A stretch of 64,000 nucleotides of DNA, from contig NZ_JAQTHV010000004.1 in the NCBI RefSeq assembly GCF_029433295.1, positions 124,001 through 188,000 of the forward strand, written 5' to 3'. Origin of the DNA: Bifidobacterium sp. ESL0784 (lineage in GTDB: Bacteria > Actinomycetota > Actinomycetes > Actinomycetales > Bifidobacteriaceae). This document shows positions 60,595-64,000 of this stretch, piece after piece (the first letter of the stretch is position 1; every line of letters begins with the position of its first letter). Under the pieces are notes generated by a model, which saw only the letters and a program-made list of their open reading frames with translations, was not told where the DNA came from and searched no databases. The position numbers were made by a program, and so were the translations under genes.

Positions 60595-63402
60595 CTAGTC
60601 CTCTTTGCTTTTCATCCCTGTGACAGGATGCAGCAAAGGTTGAGACGCAGTCGGGCTGTCGTCGCTGCCACCAGTTTCGCGCAGTACGCGTAGCAGTTCC
60701 CGCATATGGGCCAGTGCTTCGCGTCCTTGTTCGCCGATGGCGTGGAATGCCGCGGTGATGGCCTGCGGAGAAGTAGTTATGTCTGCTGCAGCATCAGCAT
60801 CGAGCATGGCGAGGCCCGCGTCCGCCTTGTCGATGACTCCGGACAGTGTCTCACTGACCTCGCCACGAATCTGGGCGCCGATTCGTTCGCGTTCATTGTT
60901 GGCTGCCAGAACCTGTTTTTTGGCCGATTCCTCTTCCATTGCCTCGTGTCGGGCCTCAAGCACCATCGCGTTCGTCCCGCTTGCTCGCACCCACAGCGCG
61001 GCGCCGATAGCTACCGCGCACACGGACAATGCGAGGAATATGAGCCCGATGATTTGGTATGGGTAACTGCCTCGTGTTCCGTAAACCTCAGAGTATTGCT
61101 GCCGGTTCAGCACCCAATCCACCAACGTTGGGTAGCCGACGAACGACCCGCTGAAACGCAGACCGAACAGCACGGAATCCACAATCGCGGCGACACTTGC
61201 CCATCGGCGCGAATGGTTTTTGCCGTAAAGACACACCGAATACAGCGAGACCGGAGCGTATAGCACAGCCGAAGGAATCTCTTCCAGGAAGCACAGCGAG
61301 AACGTCGCCGCAATGACCATGACGGCCGCCGCGGTTTGCGGGAAACGGCGGCGAAATGCCAAGGTTGCAAACACGACCAAGCTTACGGTGATATCCGCAA
61401 TATTCAGCGAAAGTGTGGAGGCGTGAGCCGAGGTGCCAAGGATCATGTCGTGGCTGCCCTCATAGTATTGAAACGTCAGTACGCTCCACGAGAAGATGAT
61501 GGCCATCAGCGCAAACGCAATGATGGTGTCAGCCAGGACATAATGTCTCGCGAAGAATTCCGATAGGCGTTCCGCCCAGTTAAGGCGAGCCGTGGCCTGT
61601 TGGGTCGCCGGTTTCGCAGTGGAGCTGTTTGCCTGTGCGGGGAGATTGCGGCGGCAGAAACGGTGATGGGCCTTGATACTGTTTGGCAGTTGTTCGTTTG
61701 CCTTGATGTCCTGAACCTCATATGGTTTTGCATTACGTGTGATAGGTGTCGTATTATTCGGTTCATCGTTGGCGAGGCCGTAATTCAGTAGTTTACTGTA
61801 AATCGAGCTATTAACGGCCTCGGTGGAAATGCGACCGGCGGATTTTCTTTCTGTTGAATCGCTGTTAGCGGATTCGTGGTTGATTTGTGCCGATCCTGCT
61901 GTCTGAGACAAAGGCTCGGCCTGGGGCTGCGATATCGCTTGGGATAATGGTTTTGCCGGCGACGGGGATACTGTTTGAGATGAAGAATCTGTCTGCAACG
62001 TTGGTGCCGCTTGAGACAATGACCTTGTTTGCGATGGTTGCGTTGTGTCGGTTGATGATGCCGCTTTGGACGGCGATGCCGTTTCGGATGATGCCTGTGA
62101 GGTTCCGGCAAACGGCAAGTCCACGTCGACTTCGAAACCGCCACCGACGCGGGACCCGGCCTGAATACTCCCGCCCACGGCTTCGATACGTTCGCGCATG
62201 CCGGTGATCCCGTAGCCGGGGCGGTGTCCGTCAAGTGAGGCGGCGGCCCCATTGCCGTTGTCGCGCACGGTCAAATGCAGGCCGTTGTCGCTCCAAGTCT
62301 CCTCAACTTCAACGGTTACGCCTTTACCCGCGTATTTGCGGGCGTTGGTCAGTGTCTCCTGCACCGCGTGGTAGAGAGCGGATTGGGCTTTGTCGCTCAG
62401 TCGTTCCGGTTGTGGTCTGTCGTTGCCGCCAATGGTGTGTGTTACGTTTCCGTTGGCGGCGCGGGCGGTTGCATCGGCCTGTGCGACAAGACCTGCGATA
62501 TCGTCATATCCGGCATGTGAGGTCCCGCCGAATGTGCTCAGCAGTCCATCCATGTCATGCTGTGCGCGCTGTGATTCATGTCTGATGGTCTCCATGATTT
62601 CCCGTGCTTTTGTGGGGTCTTTCGCGCCTGCGTACCGCCCTCCGTCCGACTGGACGATGATGGTGGAAAGGGTGTGGGCCACCACGTCGTGCATGTCGCG
62701 GGCGATGCGCGCGCGTTCGGCGGTGCGCGCGATGTCGAGGTCCTCCTGTTCGCGGGTGGCCAGCGCCTCGTTGCGTTCGCGCAGCAAGGACGCGGTGGCG
62801 AGCCTTATGCGTGAACGGTAGCCCATGAAGCAGGAGGTGATGAGCACGGTGACGATGCAGACGAGCAGGAAAAGCACGGTGCCGATGAAGTTTACGCCGC
62901 ACGAGGGGGTGAAGCCTGAAGTGTAGACGGTGTGGCAGGAATAATAGGTCCAACTTGCCGAATCGCCTGCATGCCCGGGGTTGTACAGTGGACCGACCTC
63001 TGATCCCCATGTGATGATCGGTGCCGCGGCGATGCCGATGATAAAGGCCAAGGTGATAAACACCTTGCTGCGTGCGGGATTGCCGTAAACGATAACCGAG
63101 TAGAGCATCACCGCGGCGAGCAGATCGCCGAATACGTAGCTTGGTCCGGCAAGAAGCTGCGCAACGGCAAGGCTGGCAAAAACGAGCGCTGCACCCTGCG
63201 GATGCGTACGACGGAAGAGAAGCGGAACGATTAGTGCGCACGACCACAGGATCTGCCAGCCCCCGCTGTAGCCGATCCACAGCCCGCCTTCATCGGTGGT
63301 CGTACTGATACAGGCGAAGAACAGCGCCACCAGCGCCAGCAGCGCATCCCCGACTACCGGGTTGCGTGCCAGCCACTTGCCGAACCGTCGTATCTTGCTC
63401 AT
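60595..63402 (-). CDS. Tandem sensor histidine kinase with degenerate second half
   Basis: A 935-residue protein, about twice a NarL-type kinase. Half 1: five or six hydrophobic segments (18-192), coiled lead-in, HisKA_3 with His238 (RARIARDMHDVVAHTLS), HATPase with YHAVQETLTNARKYAG, VRDNG, and YGITGMRERIEAVGG (397-411). A Ser/Thr/Gln/Pro-rich linker covers about 433-605. Half 2: another membrane domain (about 620-805), then ERERIGAQIRGEVSETL where the His position holds Arg846, and no ATPase domain after it. So half 2 is a degenerate sensor/dimerisation copy. ATG 63402 has TTGGA upstream; a longer in-frame start at 63522 is unsupported. Confidence 0.92.
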   Translation of the reverse strand: MSKIRRFGKWLARNPVVGDALLALVALFFACISTTTDEGGLWIGYSGGWQILWSCALIVPLLFRRTHPQGAALVFASLAVAQLLAGPSYVFGDLLAAVMLYSVIVYGNPARSKVFITLAFIIGIAAAPIITWGSEVGPLYNPGHAGDSASWTYYSCHTVYTSGFTPSCGVNFIGTVLFLLVCIVTVLITSCFMGYRSRIRLATASLLRERNEALATREQEDLDIARTAERARIARDMHDVVAHTLSTIIVQSDGGRYAGAKDPTKAREIMETIRHESQRAQHDMDGLLSTFGGTSHAGYDDIAGLVAQADATARAANGNVTHTIGGNDRPQPERLSDKAQSALYHAVQETLTNARKYAGKGVTVEVEETWSDNGLHLTVRDNGNGAAASLDGHRPGYGITGMRERIEAVGGSIQAGSRVGGGFEVDVDLPFAGTSQASSETASPSKAASSTDTTQPSQTRSLSQAAPTLQTDSSSQTVSPSPAKPLSQAISQPQAEPLSQTAGSAQINHESANSDSTERKSAGRISTEAVNSSIYSKLLNYGLANDEPNNTTPITRNAKPYEVQDIKANEQLPNSIKAHHRFCRRNLPAQANSSTAKPATQQATARLNWAERLSEFFARHYVLADTIIAFALMAIIFSWSVLTFQYYEGSHDMILGTSAHASTLSLNIADITVSLVVFATLAFRRRFPQTAAAVMVIAATFSLCFLEEIPSAVLYAPVSLYSVCLYGKNHSRRWASVAAIVDSVLFGLRFSGSFVGYPTLVDWVLNRQQYSEVYGTRGSYPYQIIGLIFLALSVCAVAIGAALWVRASGTNAMVLEARHEAMEEESAKKQVLAANNERERIGAQIRGEVSETLSGVIDKADAGLAMLDADAAADITTSPQAITAAFHAIGEQGREALAHMRELLRVLRETGGSDDSPTASQPLLHPVTGMKSKED

Positions 63403-63571
63403 GGTTCCAAGACTATCGCAGGACAATCGTCTTCGGTATCGTACTCGGGAATGACGTTTGGCTTTAAGCCTGAGAAATTTCGGGATGAACGTATTTCGAG
63501 GGTTTGAAACCGATGGACGCAATTTCTCTTTTTGGTTTTATATTGAAAAGCTATTTCAATCAAGGAGAACT

Positions 63572-63616
63572 ATGTATAATGACAGCAAAGTGTATTTCAT
63601 ATATGATATTTATTAG
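63572..63616 (+). promoter_or_regulatory. Possible Tyr-rich leader ORF or promoter before the peptidase gene
   Basis: AAGGAG (63562-63567) precedes ATG 63572, opening a 14-codon frame MYNDSKVYFIYDIY-stop, five Tyr and one Phe. The same bases include TATAAT (63575-63580), a perfect -10 box for the peptidase. The two readings compete. No terminator/antiterminator is seen, so attenuation is unproven. Confidence 0.2.
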
Positions 63617-63700
63617 TCGAATAATGGATGTTTGTATGAAATGCGAAACATGGTCGTTATACAGTACACCCGAAAGGTTGCCGAAGTTCAAGGGAGAGAT

Positions 63701-64000
63701 ATGACTTTACTGGCAAAATATTATGTACCTGGACTTGCTGTGGAAGACCATTCCATCAAAGTGCCGCTCGACTGGCGTGGCAGTGAGCCCGGCGAAGGGT
63801 TCACCGGCGAGTCGCTGAGTCTGTTTTATCGCGTGGTCACCGCTCCGGAGCATGTCCATGACGATCTGCCGCTGCTGATTTTCCTGCAGGGTGGCCCTGG
63901 GGGTGCCGGTCCACGTCCCTTGAACCCTTCGAACGACGGATGGATTGCCGAGGCCATCAAGCATTTCCGTGTCATCCTTCCTGACCAGCGAGGCACGGGG
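63701..64000 (+). CDS. Prolyl aminopeptidase (S33, N-terminal part)
   Basis: The first 100 codons of an alpha/beta hydrolase run off the window. The HGGPG-type motif is present as LQGGPGGAGP, which forms the oxyanion hole, and DQRGTG follows in the right place, both diagnostic for proline iminopeptidase. The catalytic Ser in GxSxGG lies outside. It removes N-terminal proline from peptides inside the cell. ATG 63701 has AGGGAGAG upstream. It is divergent from the tandem kinase gene. Confidence 0.88.
   Translation, partial: MTLLAKYYVPGLAVEDHSIKVPLDWRGSEPGEGFTGESLSLFYRVVTAPEHVHDDLPLLIFLQGGPGGAGPRPLNPSNDGWIAEAIKHFRVILPDQRGTG

Noticed and set aside
1..64000. CRISPR arrays, rRNA, insertion sequences, prophage
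   Set aside because: No regularly spaced repeats, transposase, integrase or phage structural genes were recognised.

Overview
The window reads as a chromosomal segment of a Bifidobacterium or close relative in the Bifidobacteriaceae (inference from gene content; no 16S is present). It has moderately high GC, GTG/TTG starts among strong AAGGAG-type ribosome sites, tandem clpP1-clpP2, many ABC transporters with their own lipoprotein receptors, NarL-type two-component systems, and many Asn/Ser/Thr/Gln-rich linkers inside otherwise standard proteins. I see no phage genes, insertion sequences, rRNA, CRISPR array or replication origin.

Layout. 1-6.1 kb: the end of smpB, a polar amino-acid ABC transporter (receptor unit and permease-ATPase unit sharing an upstream element), glmS and an RluA-type pseudouridine synthase. 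6.1-10 kb: a lower-GC cassette of MFS transporter + RidA, divergent from a PatB/MalY-type C-S lyase, with a YheO/DauR-like regulator. Three AT-rich inverted repeats lie in the divergent promoter. 10-18.2 kb: an orphan sugar-type binding lipoprotein, type III pantothenate kinase, and a five-gene peptide/nickel ABC operon whose receptor is held by a transmembrane segment. 18.4-24.7 kb: a 2-hydroxyacid dehydrogenase, a ribbon-helix-helix/PIN toxin-antitoxin pair with repeated operators, recQ, an ASCH protein and an RNase D. 24.7-30.6 kb: a proteostasis block (tig, clpP1, clpP2, clpX) interrupted by a ClC channel/antiporter.

30.8-40.5 kb: tRNA-Arg(ACG), then an accessory-looking stretch: a LanFEG-like ABC exporter with a histidine kinase and response regulator, an MGT-type glycosyltransferase broken by one in-frame TAG, and a second ABC-2 exporter pair. 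40.7-48 kb: a Cys-rich membrane-anchored protein of unknown function, a LOG-family protein, an O-methyltransferase-like protein, two fumarate reductase/succinate dehydrogenase subunits with large disordered insertions and no membrane anchor subunit, and a minimal MGMT. 48-51.9 kb: dprA-comM-yraN, overlapping and co-oriented. 52.4-55.1 kb: a PdxY-type kinase and metY. 55.3-63.4 kb: a MacB/FtsX-type ABC exporter convergent with a two-component system whose kinase is a tandem fusion with a degenerate second half. The window ends inside a prolyl aminopeptidase gene.

How it works together: the transport and sensing genes suggest a gut or animal-associated organism that scavenges amino acids and peptides and defends its envelope against antimicrobial peptides. 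The most distinctive points for follow-up are the C-S lyase/RidA cassette with its palindromes, the toxin-antitoxin operators, the nonsense-interrupted glycosyltransferase, the tandem kinase and the modified fumarate reductase.
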